Shown here: positions 1 to 5,732 of the stretch, piece by piece | Layout: each line of letters opens with the position of its first letter | Numbering within the stretch: the first letter of the stretch is position 1 | Source: Bacteroidales bacterium | Lineage (GTDB): Bacteria; Bacteroidota; Bacteroidia; Bacteroidales; UBA12077 | Assembly (NCBI GenBank): GCA_030600865.1 | Contig: JAUVUS010000159.1 | Span: 1 to 6,248 of the forward strand | Reading direction: 5' to 3' | DNA: 6,248 bases | Program-made: the position numbers and the translations under genes | Notes under the pieces: model-generated | The model's database searches: none | The model's input: only the letters and a program-made list of their open reading frames with translations | Told to the model about the DNA's origin: nothing

Positions 1-972
1 AAAGAGTTTCTTCCGTATTTCTTGGATGAAAAATTCTTTTCTTACACTGCAGGTACAGAAATGGTTGTAACATTTGCAAATTATATTGGAAGTAGCTACG
101 AAGATGTTGCTGATTTGGAAGAATGGGAGTTGCAAGATGCAAATTATGATATGTTTGCGGCATTAGATGGTGATAATTATTTTACTTCTTCTACTCCAGC
201 AGATGATTATATTCCTTTGCTATTAGAAGCTAATTTCCCATTAGTTGAAGCAGGTGACGAAATGTTTGTTAAATACAATTATAAAGGCTCGCATTATGAG
301 ACATATACTGAGATGACATTTGATGGAACTGTTTGGACTTTTACTGGTGCAACTTCTGGATTAGATGTTGATAATGCATATGAATTAGAAGATGCTGATT
401 ATGATTCAATGTTAGGTACAGGTAATTATGGCAGTTTTTCAAGTTACGATCCACCAGAAGATTATTTGCCTGACTGGATGTTAACAAAATATCCTAGTGC
501 TGTAAATGGTGATAAGCAAGTAATTATTTATTATTGGTATGGAGAAGGTGATAGATATGCTGGTTTTACAAAATCTGAAACAGGAACTTGGACTAAAACA
601 CATACTATAGAGTACAATTGGGATACGGGTGATTTTAATGTAAAAACATTATCTGTAACTGAAGATGCTCAGGCATTATTCAAGTTTACAACAACTGATG
701 GTTGGTTATTTGTTCCACCATTAAAATTTGTTGAAACTACAGTAGCTTATACAAGACAATATGAATTAGTAGATGCTGATTATGAAATGGTAGGTGACGG
801 AAAATATAATAATTTTACTTTGCCTGATGTAAACCTTGTAGCAAAAATATCAACAATATTAAAAGCTAACTTTAATGATTTGGCTGTTGGGGACATTTTC
901 GAGGTTACTTATAAAGGATACTCTGGTGGTGTTAGTGATTACACTATAAACTTAGAAGTTCTGTTAGACGAA
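1..972 (+). repeat. Four diverged protein-level repeat units (first partial)
   Basis: The units are approximately nt 1-123 (tail only), 124-378, 379-759 and 760-972. Aligned landmarks are the opening [YW]ELxDA[DN]Y, a mid-unit L/I-rich segment followed by [NK][FY] (LLLEANF, MLTKYP, ILKANF), and the closing GDEMFVKYNYKG / GDKQVIIYYWYG / GDIFEVTYKGYSG. The partial first unit shows the matching FLDEKF and GTEMVVTFANYIG. Full units are about 85 and 127 residues. The longer one carries extra sequence with many Thr, Trp and aromatic residues (around nt 562-740), so the repeats are domain duplications of unequal length rather than a recent tandem expansion. Confidence 0.75.
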
Positions 973-975
973 TAA
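1..975 (+). CDS. Repeat-built acidic, probably exported protein (3' part only)
   Basis: The reading frame is open through the left edge, so the N-terminus and any signal peptide lie outside the window. The TTG at 22 is only an in-frame codon, not a credible start, since the frame continues upstream of it. I do not recognise a named family. The visible protein contains diverged copies of one unit. Each begins with [YW]-E-L-x-D-A-[DN]-Y, continues to an aromatic/Pro stretch such as DYLP or DYIP, and ends in a 'GD...V.Y.Y.G' strand. Unit starts are at nt 124 (WELQDANY), 379 (YELEDADY) and 760 (YELVDADY); the tail of an earlier unit occupies nt 1-123. The sequence is rich in Asp, Glu, Tyr and Thr with few Cys, as in Bacteroidota surface or extracellular beta-rich proteins. 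It ends in NLEVLLDE and shows no obvious type IX secretion C-terminal domain. A terminator follows directly. That it is coding is fairly sure; function is unknown. Confidence 0.85.
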   Translation, partial: KEFLPYFLDEKFFSYTAGTEMVVTFANYIGSSYEDVADLEEWELQDANYDMFAALDGDNYFTSSTPADDYIPLLLEANFPLVEAGDEMFVKYNYKGSHYETYTEMTFDGTVWTFTGATSGLDVDNAYELEDADYDSMLGTGNYGSFSSYDPPEDYLPDWMLTKYPSAVNGDKQVIIYYWYGEGDRYAGFTKSETGTWTKTHTIEYNWDTGDFNVKTLSVTEDAQALFKFTTTDGWLFVPPLKFVETTVAYTRQYELVDADYEMVGDGKYNNFTLPDVNLVAKISTILKANFNDLAVGDIFEVTYKGYSGGVSDYTINLEVLLDE

Positions 976-994
976 TATTTTTATTACTAATTTT

Positions 995-1022
995 AAAAAG
1001 GGGCTATTTTGCCCCTTTTTTT
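995..1022 (+). terminator. Rho-independent terminator after the repeat protein gene
   Basis: A perfect 10-bp stem, AAAAAGGGGC (995-1004) pairing with GCCCCTTTTT (1011-1020), has a six-base loop TATTTT and runs into a T tract to 1022. It begins 20 bases after the TAA stop at 973-975. The A run on the 5' side means the structure could also work on the opposite strand, but no gene converges on it here. Confidence 0.92.
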
Positions 1023-1033
1023 AACTTTAAGTA

Positions 1034-1114
1034 CAACGGACTTGCCTGCAGCAAGCAGGCATTTCTACCTGTCGCCTGTCGGATCTGTGTCCTGGCAGAC
1101 AAGCTTGTCCGTTG
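1034..1114. repeat. GC-rich palindromic intergenic element (REP/MITE-like)
   Basis: This 81-base block is conspicuously richer in G and C than its surroundings. The ends pair: CAACGGA (1034-1040) with TCCGTTG (1108-1114). Next inside, CTTGCCTGC (1041-1049) pairs with GCAGACAAG (1095-1103) with one mismatch, leaving CTTG (1104-1107) bulged. Smaller structures compete: GCCTGC/GCAGGC (1044-1049 and 1055-1060), CTTGC/GCAAG (1041-1045 and 1051-1055), and the perfect 12-bp palindrome GACAAGCTTGTC (1098-1109). The heptamer CCTGTCG occurs twice in tandem (1068-1081). No ORF is present. The form suggests a dispersed, non-autonomous repeat; copy number in the genome cannot be seen from this window. Confidence 0.65.
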
Positions 1115-1152
1115 ATTTAGGGTGTATTGTATAGTGATTATAAGATAGAGCT

Positions 1153-2376
1153 ATGAAAACAAAAATATTTGTATTGCTGGGTTTGTTAATTATTTCTTTT
1201 GCATGTAAAAACGCCGATAATAATAACATAAATTCAGAGCAACCATACGTAGTTATGCTATCAATGGATGGTTTCCGCTGGGATTACCCTGAAAAAGCAA
1301 ATACTCCAAATTTGGATTATATAGAAAAAATTGGTGTTCGGGCCGAAGCGAGTATTCCTTGTTTTCCAACCAAGACTTTCCCAAATCATTATTCAATGGC
1401 TACAGGTTTATATCCTGACAATCATGGGATAATTTTGAATAGTTTCTATGCTCCCGATATTGATAAATATTATTCAATAGGAAACAATGAGGCTGTAACC
1501 GATTCTGAATTTTACTTTGGAGAACCTGTTTGGGTAACAGCAGAAAAACAAGGTGTAAAAAGCGCATCCTATTTTTGGGTTGGATCTGAAGCACCACATG
1601 ACAGCATTTTTCCAACCTATCATTATGCTTATAATGGTTCAGTCCCTTTCGAAGAAAGAATTGATGGAGTTATTAAATGGCTTAAATTATCTGAAAGTGA
1701 AAGGCCTCATTTAATAATGTGGTATATTCAGGAGCCTGATAGTAAGGGTCATGATGTTGGGCCAGACCATCCGGAAATTGTTACAATGCTTGAGTATTTA
1801 GATAGTCTTGTTGGTGTATTTTATACTAAAGTAAATGATTTACCTTTTGCTGACAAGGTTAATGTAATTATTACTTCAGATCATGGAATGGGAGAAATAA
1901 GTAAAGATAGGGTTGTTTATTTGTACGATTTAATTCATAAAGATTGGTGTGAACAAATTGATGGTGGAAATCCGGTTTATTCCATCGAAGCTAAAGATGA
2001 GTATTATGATACGATTTCTAGGATTCTTTCAAATGCAGAACATATTAAGGTTTGGAAAAAAAGTGAAGTTCCTGAAAGATTACATTATGGTTCAAGCCAA
2101 AGAATAAAAGATTTTGTTGTGGTAGCTGATAGTAGTTGGAGTTTGTTGAGATCATCCAAAAGAAAAAGTTATTCGGGAGGCACACATGGTTATGATAATA
2201 TGAATAAGGATATGCATGCTATTTTTTATGCTTATGGACCGGCATTTAAAGAAGGATATAAGCATCATGCAATAAATAACATCGACCTATATCCTCTAAT
2301 TTGTAAAATCCTTAAACTTGAGCCGGCAAAAGTTGATGGCAAACTGGAAAATACCTCTGAAATGTTAAAAGAGTAA
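1153..2376 (+). CDS. Nucleotide pyrophosphatase/phosphodiesterase (NPP) family lipoprotein
   Basis: This 407-residue protein belongs to the alkaline phosphatase superfamily, type I phosphodiesterase/nucleotide pyrophosphatase branch. Known members use two metal ions (usually zinc) to cleave phosphodiester or pyrophosphate bonds in nucleotides and related substrates. The N-terminus MKTKIFVLLGLLIISFAC is a lipoprotein signal with a loose lipobox (S-F-A-C18) and a polar linker after it, so an envelope location is expected. All core residues are present: metal ligand D39 in SMDGFR, nucleophile T75 in FPTKTFPNHYS, N96 in GIILNSFY, D196 and H200 in EPDSKGH, D243 and H244 in TSDHGM, and H345 in GTHGYDN. 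Length fits a single-domain bacterial NPP with no extra domains. The start at 1153 gives the complete signal peptide; only a weak purine-rich stretch precedes it. The gene stands alone, with long gaps on both sides. Exact substrate (dinucleotides, NTPs, phospholipid head groups) cannot be read from sequence. Confidence 0.93.
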   Translation: MKTKIFVLLGLLIISFACKNADNNNINSEQPYVVMLSMDGFRWDYPEKANTPNLDYIEKIGVRAEASIPCFPTKTFPNHYSMATGLYPDNHGIILNSFYAPDIDKYYSIGNNEAVTDSEFYFGEPVWVTAEKQGVKSASYFWVGSEAPHDSIFPTYHYAYNGSVPFEERIDGVIKWLKLSESERPHLIMWYIQEPDSKGHDVGPDHPEIVTMLEYLDSLVGVFYTKVNDLPFADKVNVIITSDHGMGEISKDRVVYLYDLIHKDWCEQIDGGNPVYSIEAKDEYYDTISRILSNAEHIKVWKKSEVPERLHYGSSQRIKDFVVVADSSWSLLRSSKRKSYSGGTHGYDNMNKDMHAIFYAYGPAFKEGYKHHAINNIDLYPLICKILKLEPAKVDGKLENTSEMLKE

Positions 2377-2422
2377 TTTTTCTGATTTTTCATTCAAATT
2401 ATTATAAAAATTAACTGTTTCA

Positions 2423-2565
2423 TTCTAGTTTAGAAAAAAGCGGTATAAATATTTTTGTGTTTCTTAGAGTCTTGGTGATTTAGTGGCTGAAAATTATTGC
2501 CACCAAGGCACAAACCTGCTTGCCAGCAGGCAAGAACACAAAGATTCACTAAAATTAAACCAGAA
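2423..2565. repeat. Degenerate inverted repeat with CTTGGTG/CCACCAAG core
   Basis: Matching arms, from outside inward, are TTCTAGTTTA (2423-2432) with TAAACCAGAA (2556-2565), nine of ten pairing; TTTGTGTT (2454-2461) with AACACAAA (2535-2542), perfect; and GTGGC (2483-2487) with GCCAC (2499-2503), around an 11-base AT-rich loop. Between these, both arms are made of degenerate 'CTTnGTG' units (CTTAGAG, CTTGGTG, TTTAGTG on the left; CCACCAAGGCACAAA on the right). A 20-base palindromic block, listed separately, sits only in the right arm. There is no ORF. The block resembles the remains of a non-autonomous repeat. It could also act as a 3' mRNA structure for the NPP gene, which otherwise lacks a visible terminator. 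Confidence 0.55.
2515..2534. repeat. Interlocking palindrome block, related to 1041-1060
   Basis: The 20 bases CCTGCTTGCCAGCAGGCAAG contain two overlapping inverted repeats that cannot form as simple hairpins together: CCTGC/GCAGG (2515-2519 and 2526-2530) and CTTGCC/GGCAAG (2519-2524 and 2529-2534). Its reverse complement matches the block at 1041-1060 apart from one deleted base and one or two substitutions, so the window holds two copies in opposite orientation. It is GC-rich within an AT-rich spacer. Confidence 0.7.
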
Positions 2566-2631
2566 TCGCTATTATTTATAACAACCAGTAAATTAACGAC
2601 TTAACAACTACAGGATAGTGGTTAATATCTA

Positions 2632-2826
2632 TGTTAATAAATTTTTATTTTATCCAAAACCCTTCTAAAATTGATGTTCTTGATGTTATTAACAATCCTT
2701 GTGAAGATTAAAATTAAACATAATTTTTAATTCCGAATTTTTTTCCTTATGGCACTATAATCCTTTAATAACAAGGCTTACAGCAATTTATACAAATCGT
2801 TAATAACTATTAAAAAATGTTGAAAA
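2632..2826. promoter_or_regulatory. Possible DnaA-like site cluster upstream of nrdJ
   Basis: Four 9-mers resemble one another and are one or two bases from the DnaA-box consensus TTWTNCACA. TTATTAACA occurs at 2632-2640 (reverse strand) and 2686-2694 (forward strand). TTATTAACG is at 2798-2806 and TTTTCAACA at 2818-2826, both on the reverse strand. The last two begin exactly 20 bases apart, which would place them on the same helix face. DnaA control of ribonucleotide reductase genes is known in several bacteria. In DNA this AT-rich such words also arise by chance, so the assignment is tentative. Confidence 0.25.
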
Positions 2827-2943
2827 GTACGAATGCAAACTCCTTGTGCAATTTATAAGTATGCTTAATTTAGCATTACCTTTTCTGAAAGTGTTACAAA
2901 AACATAATCGATTAATCATAAACTCATTATAAATCTGCTTTAA

Positions 2944-5541
2944 ATGGATGTAAAAGGAATGGCGACGGATGAAAAATCAACTAGGGTTTCGCAAGAAAAA
3001 ATATCCCGAAAGCTTTCGGGACAAAGAACATATACTTTTGATGAGGCTTTTAAAAGCTCAAAAGAGTATTTTGGTGGGGATGAACTTGCTGCTCGTGTTT
3101 GGGCAAACAAATATGCATTAAAAGATTCGTATGGTAATTTATTTGAAATAAATCCAAATGAAATGCATAGAAGACTTGCAAAAGAAATTGCAAGAATTGA
3201 AAATCGCTATTCAAACCCAATGAGTGAAGAAAAAATTTATAGCCTTTTAAAAGATTTTAAATACATTATTCCTCAGGGAGGTCCAATGTCAGGTATCGGA
3301 AATAAATACCAGATTGCTTCATTATCGAATTGTTTTGTTATTGGACATAAAAATCCTGCTGATTCTTATGGTGGAATTATGAAAATAGATCAGGAGCAGG
3401 TGCAATTAATGAAACGCCGTGGTGGTGTTGGTCATGATTTATCACATATACGTCCGCAAGGGAGCCCCGTATTAAATAGTGCACTTACTTCTACAGGAGT
3501 AGTTCCCTTTATGGAAAGGTATTCAAACTCGACTCGTGAGGTTGCTCAAGATGGCCGACGAGGAGCACTTATGCTTAGTATTTCAAGTAAACACCCTGAT
3601 GTAGAAAAATTTATTGATGCAAAATTAGAAACAGGAAAAGTTACCGGCGCAAATATTTCTGTACGAATTGATAATGAATTTATGCAGTCGGTAGTAGAAA
3701 AGAAACCATATACTCAGCAGTATCCAGTTGAGTCAACAGAGCCAACTTTTAAACAAACTACTGATGCCGGGAAAATATGGAAAAAAATCGTTCATAATGC
3801 ATGGAAATCTGCAGAGCCGGGCATCTTATTCTGGGATACAATAATAAATGAGTCAGTAGCAGATTGTTATGCAGATATGGGATATAAAACAGTTTCTACA
3901 AATCCTTGTGGCGAAATTCCTCTTTGCCCTTACGATAGTTGTAGATTATTAGCAGTTAACTTATATAGCTATGTGGAAAATCCATTTACCCTGGATGCAA
4001 AATTCAATTTTGAGCTATTCAAAGAACATGTAGGTTATGCCCAAAGAATAATGGATGATATTATTGATCTTGAATTAGAAAAAATTGATGCTATTTTAAG
4101 TAAAATCGAACGTGATCCTGAAGATTACGAATTTAAAATGGTTGAAGATAAGCTTTGGAGAAATATTCGAACAAAAGCCATAGAAGGAAGAAGAACAGGT
4201 GTAGGTATTACAGCCGAAGGTGATATGTTGGCTGCTTTGGGTTTGCGTTATGGAAGTGAAATTGCTGTTGATTTTTCAGAAGAAGTTCACAAAACAATAG
4301 CTTTAGCGGCATATCGCTCGTCTGTTGATATGGCTAAAGAACGTGGCGCTTTTGAGATATATGATGTTCAGAAAGAAAAAGACAATCCTTTTATTTTAAG
4401 ATTAAAAGAACAAGATGAGCAACTATATGCCGATATGGTTCAGTACGGAAGAAGAAACATTGCTTTATTAACTATTGCTCCAACAGGTACTACAAGTTTG
4501 ATGACTCAAACTACATCTGGTATTGAGCCAGTATTCATGCCTGTGTATAAGCGAAGAAGAAAAGTTAATCCAAACGATTCTGATACAACAGTTTCATTTA
4601 TCGATGAAATAGGAGATTCATGGGAAGAGTATAATGTATTTCATCACAAGTTTCTAGATTGGTTAAATATTAATGGTTACAAGCCCGAAGAAATAAAAAC
4701 CATGTCTGATGATGAGATTGAAGCAATTATCGAAAAAACTCCGTATTATAAATCAACATCAAATGATGTTGATTGGGTTAGTAAAGTGAAAATGCAAGGC
4801 AGAATACAAAAGTGGGTTGATCATTCAATTAGTGTAACTATTAATTTACCGGCAGATGCTACGGAAGAGCTGGTAGGACAACTATATGTTACAGCCTGGG
4901 AGAATGGATGTAAAGGAGTTACTGTTTATAGAGAAGGTTCTCGGACGGGAGTTTTAATTTCAAATAAAAAAGGAAAGAAAGCAGGAGAGCAATCTACTAA
5001 CAGACGCCCAAAAGTATTAAAGGCAGAAATAATTCGATTTAATAATAATGACGAAAAATGGATTGCTTTTGTTGGTATAAAGGATGACAGTCCATACGAA
5101 ATTTTTACAGGATTGGCCGATAAAGAGATGTTTCCTATTCCGGAATCGATAAAAAAAGGAGAAATCATAAAAGTTAAAGATAGAGAAGGTAAGAGTCGTT
5201 ATGATTTCCAATATATAGACAAATATGGCTATGAAAATACTATGGGAGGATTATCTCATATGTTTCAAAAAGAATTTTGGAATTATGCTAAATTAATTTC
5301 AGGAGTATTACGTCACGGAATGCCTATCCCTTATGTTGTTAATTTGGTTCAGTCATTAAGATTAGATAGCGAAACGATAAATACCTGGAAAAACGGTGTT
5401 GAACGTGCATTAAAAAGATACATTCCTGACGGAACAAAACCAAAAACAGGAACAAAATGTCAGGAATGTGGATCAGAAAGCGTTGTATATCAAGAAGGAT
5501 GTTTAATTTGTCAGAATTGCGGACATTCAAAATGTGGATAA
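2944..5541 (+). CDS. nrdJ: Adenosylcobalamin-dependent ribonucleoside-diphosphate reductase (class II)
   Basis: NrdJ reduces ribonucleotides to deoxyribonucleotides for DNA synthesis. It uses a thiyl radical generated from coenzyme B12 and needs neither oxygen nor a radical-storing partner subunit. Active-site features of the 865-residue protein are clear: C130 (LSNCFVIG) and C333 (DSCRLLAVNL) as the reducible pair, and N320, C322 (thiyl position) and E324 in the NPCGEIPL loop. Other signatures are the RRGGVGHDLSHIRP and RRGALMLSI segments and the phosphate-binding APTGTTSLM (residues 512-520). Residues from about 693 form the C-terminal TSCPD-like region. The tail has C839, C842, C853, C856, C859 and C864, expected to re-reduce the active site and possibly bind zinc. 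The ATG at 2944 directly follows an in-frame TAA, so the protein cannot begin further upstream; an alternative ATG is at 2959. Neither has a good Shine-Dalgarno. The first 29 residues precede the conserved TYTFDEA start and look like a lineage-specific extension. A terminator follows. Confidence 0.96.
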   Translation: MDVKGMATDEKSTRVSQEKISRKLSGQRTYTFDEAFKSSKEYFGGDELAARVWANKYALKDSYGNLFEINPNEMHRRLAKEIARIENRYSNPMSEEKIYSLLKDFKYIIPQGGPMSGIGNKYQIASLSNCFVIGHKNPADSYGGIMKIDQEQVQLMKRRGGVGHDLSHIRPQGSPVLNSALTSTGVVPFMERYSNSTREVAQDGRRGALMLSISSKHPDVEKFIDAKLETGKVTGANISVRIDNEFMQSVVEKKPYTQQYPVESTEPTFKQTTDAGKIWKKIVHNAWKSAEPGILFWDTIINESVADCYADMGYKTVSTNPCGEIPLCPYDSCRLLAVNLYSYVENPFTLDAKFNFELFKEHVGYAQRIMDDIIDLELEKIDAILSKIERDPEDYEFKMVEDKLWRNIRTKAIEGRRTGVGITAEGDMLAALGLRYGSEIAVDFSEEVHKTIALAAYRSSVDMAKERGAFEIYDVQKEKDNPFILRLKEQDEQLYADMVQYGRRNIALLTIAPTGTTSLMTQTTSGIEPVFMPVYKRRRKVNPNDSDTTVSFIDEIGDSWEEYNVFHHKFLDWLNINGYKPEEIKTMSDDEIEAIIEKTPYYKSTSNDVDWVSKVKMQGRIQKWVDHSISVTINLPADATEELVGQLYVTAWENGCKGVTVYREGSRTGVLISNKKGKKAGEQSTNRRPKVLKAEIIRFNNNDEKWIAFVGIKDDSPYEIFTGLADKEMFPIPESIKKGEIIKVKDREGKSRYDFQYIDKYGYENTMGGLSHMFQKEFWNYAKLISGVLRHGMPIPYVVNLVQSLRLDSETINTWKNGVERALKRYIPDGTKPKTGTKCQECGSESVVYQEGCLICQNCGHSKCG
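3004..3021. repeat. Perfect 18-bp palindrome inside the nrdJ 5' coding region
   Basis: TCCCGAAAGCTTTCGGGA equals its own reverse complement over all 18 bases. It encodes residues 21-26 of NrdJ (SRKLSG), within the apparent N-terminal extension and about 60 bases from the start codon. In mRNA it could form a 7-bp stem with an AGCT loop. Confidence 0.8.
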
Positions 5542-5569
5542 AAGTTTACTGTTAGTATTTATTGCAAAG

Positions 5570-5593
5570 ATACAGAGCCTAAACAGTCTGTAT
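5570..5593 (+). repeat. Short inverted repeat just after nrdJ
   Basis: ATACAGA (5570-5576) and TCTGTAT (5587-5593) are a perfect 7-bp inverted repeat around a 10-base loop. It lies between the nrdJ stop and the stronger terminator and has no T tract of its own. It may add 3'-end structure to the transcript or be chance. Confidence 0.35.
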
Positions 5594-5597
5594 TAAT

Positions 5598-5624
5598 AAA
5601 AACCCGGGTTAACCCGGGTTTTTT
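5598..5624 (+). terminator. Rho-independent terminator of nrdJ
   Basis: An 11-bp perfect stem, AAAAACCCGGG (5598-5608) with CCCGGGTTTTT (5613-5623), encloses the four-base loop TTAA and ends in a run of six T (5619-5624). It lies 56 bases after the nrdJ stop. The stem is made of the palindrome AACCCGGGTT repeated twice head to tail (5601-5620). The A run on the left means it could also serve the opposite strand. Confidence 0.92.
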
Positions 5625-5664
5625 GTTTTAGAAAAGACTAAGTGTTGTAAAAGATAATTTTGAA

Positions 5665-5696
5665 TTTCATAAAGAAGCTTTTATACCTTATTTTTG
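5665..5696 (+). promoter_or_regulatory. Candidate Bacteroidota-type promoter of tdh
   Basis: TATTTTTG (5689-5696) matches the Bacteroidota -7 consensus TAnnTTTG. Upstream, TTTC (5665-5668) is one base off the -33 TTTG, with a 20-base gap, within the expected range. The transcript would begin about 30 bases before the ATG. A second -7 match, TAATTTTG (5655-5662), has no fitting -33 element. The AT-rich setting makes chance matches likely. Confidence 0.4.
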
Positions 5697-5732
5697 CTTT
5701 ATAAATTATATCAATAATAAAATTAATATATT

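Larger units (their letters stand above)
2377..2943. other. Gene-free stretch upstream of nrdJ
   Basis: No convincing coding frame was found on either strand in these 567 bases. The left third contains an imperfect inverted repeat (2423-2565). The rest is strongly AT-rich and holds short direct repeats: TTAACGAC then TTAACAAC (2593-2608), and TTGATGTTC then TTGATGTTA (2671-2688). It also holds several TTATTAACA-like 9-mers. No clear intrinsic terminator follows the NPP gene, and no cobalamin-riboswitch B12 box could be recognised ahead of nrdJ. The promoter of nrdJ should lie in the right half, but I could not find a good -33/-7 pair. Confidence 0.7.

Noticed and set aside
22..24. TTG as the true start of the first gene
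   Set aside because: The frame stays open to base 1 and the residues before it fit the repeat unit, so the gene simply begins upstream of the window.
1400..1615. Open frame on the minus strand inside the NPP gene
   Set aside because: It lies fully inside a well-supported gene with all catalytic motifs and its translation has no recognisable features.
2450..2457. TATTTTTG as a promoter -7 element for nrdJ
   Set aside because: It matches the consensus but is almost 490 bases from the gene and lies within the degenerate inverted repeat.
1034..2565. CRISPR array or composite transposon formed by the two repeat elements
   Set aside because: There are only two copies of the short shared block, in opposite orientation, with no regular spacers and no transposase; the gene between them is a typical NPP without mobility features.
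2700..2943. Cobalamin riboswitch ahead of the B12-dependent nrdJ
   Set aside because: I looked for a B12-box-like core and conserved helices and saw none; the stretch is AT-rich with little stable structure.
4926..5211. Two overlapping minus-strand open frames in the 3' half of nrdJ
   Set aside because: They are antisense shadows of a conserved gene and show no initiation signals or family resemblance.
5339..5530. Minus-strand open frame opposite the NrdJ tail
   Set aside because: It is antisense to the conserved cysteine-rich tail, with no promoter or ribosome binding site visible.
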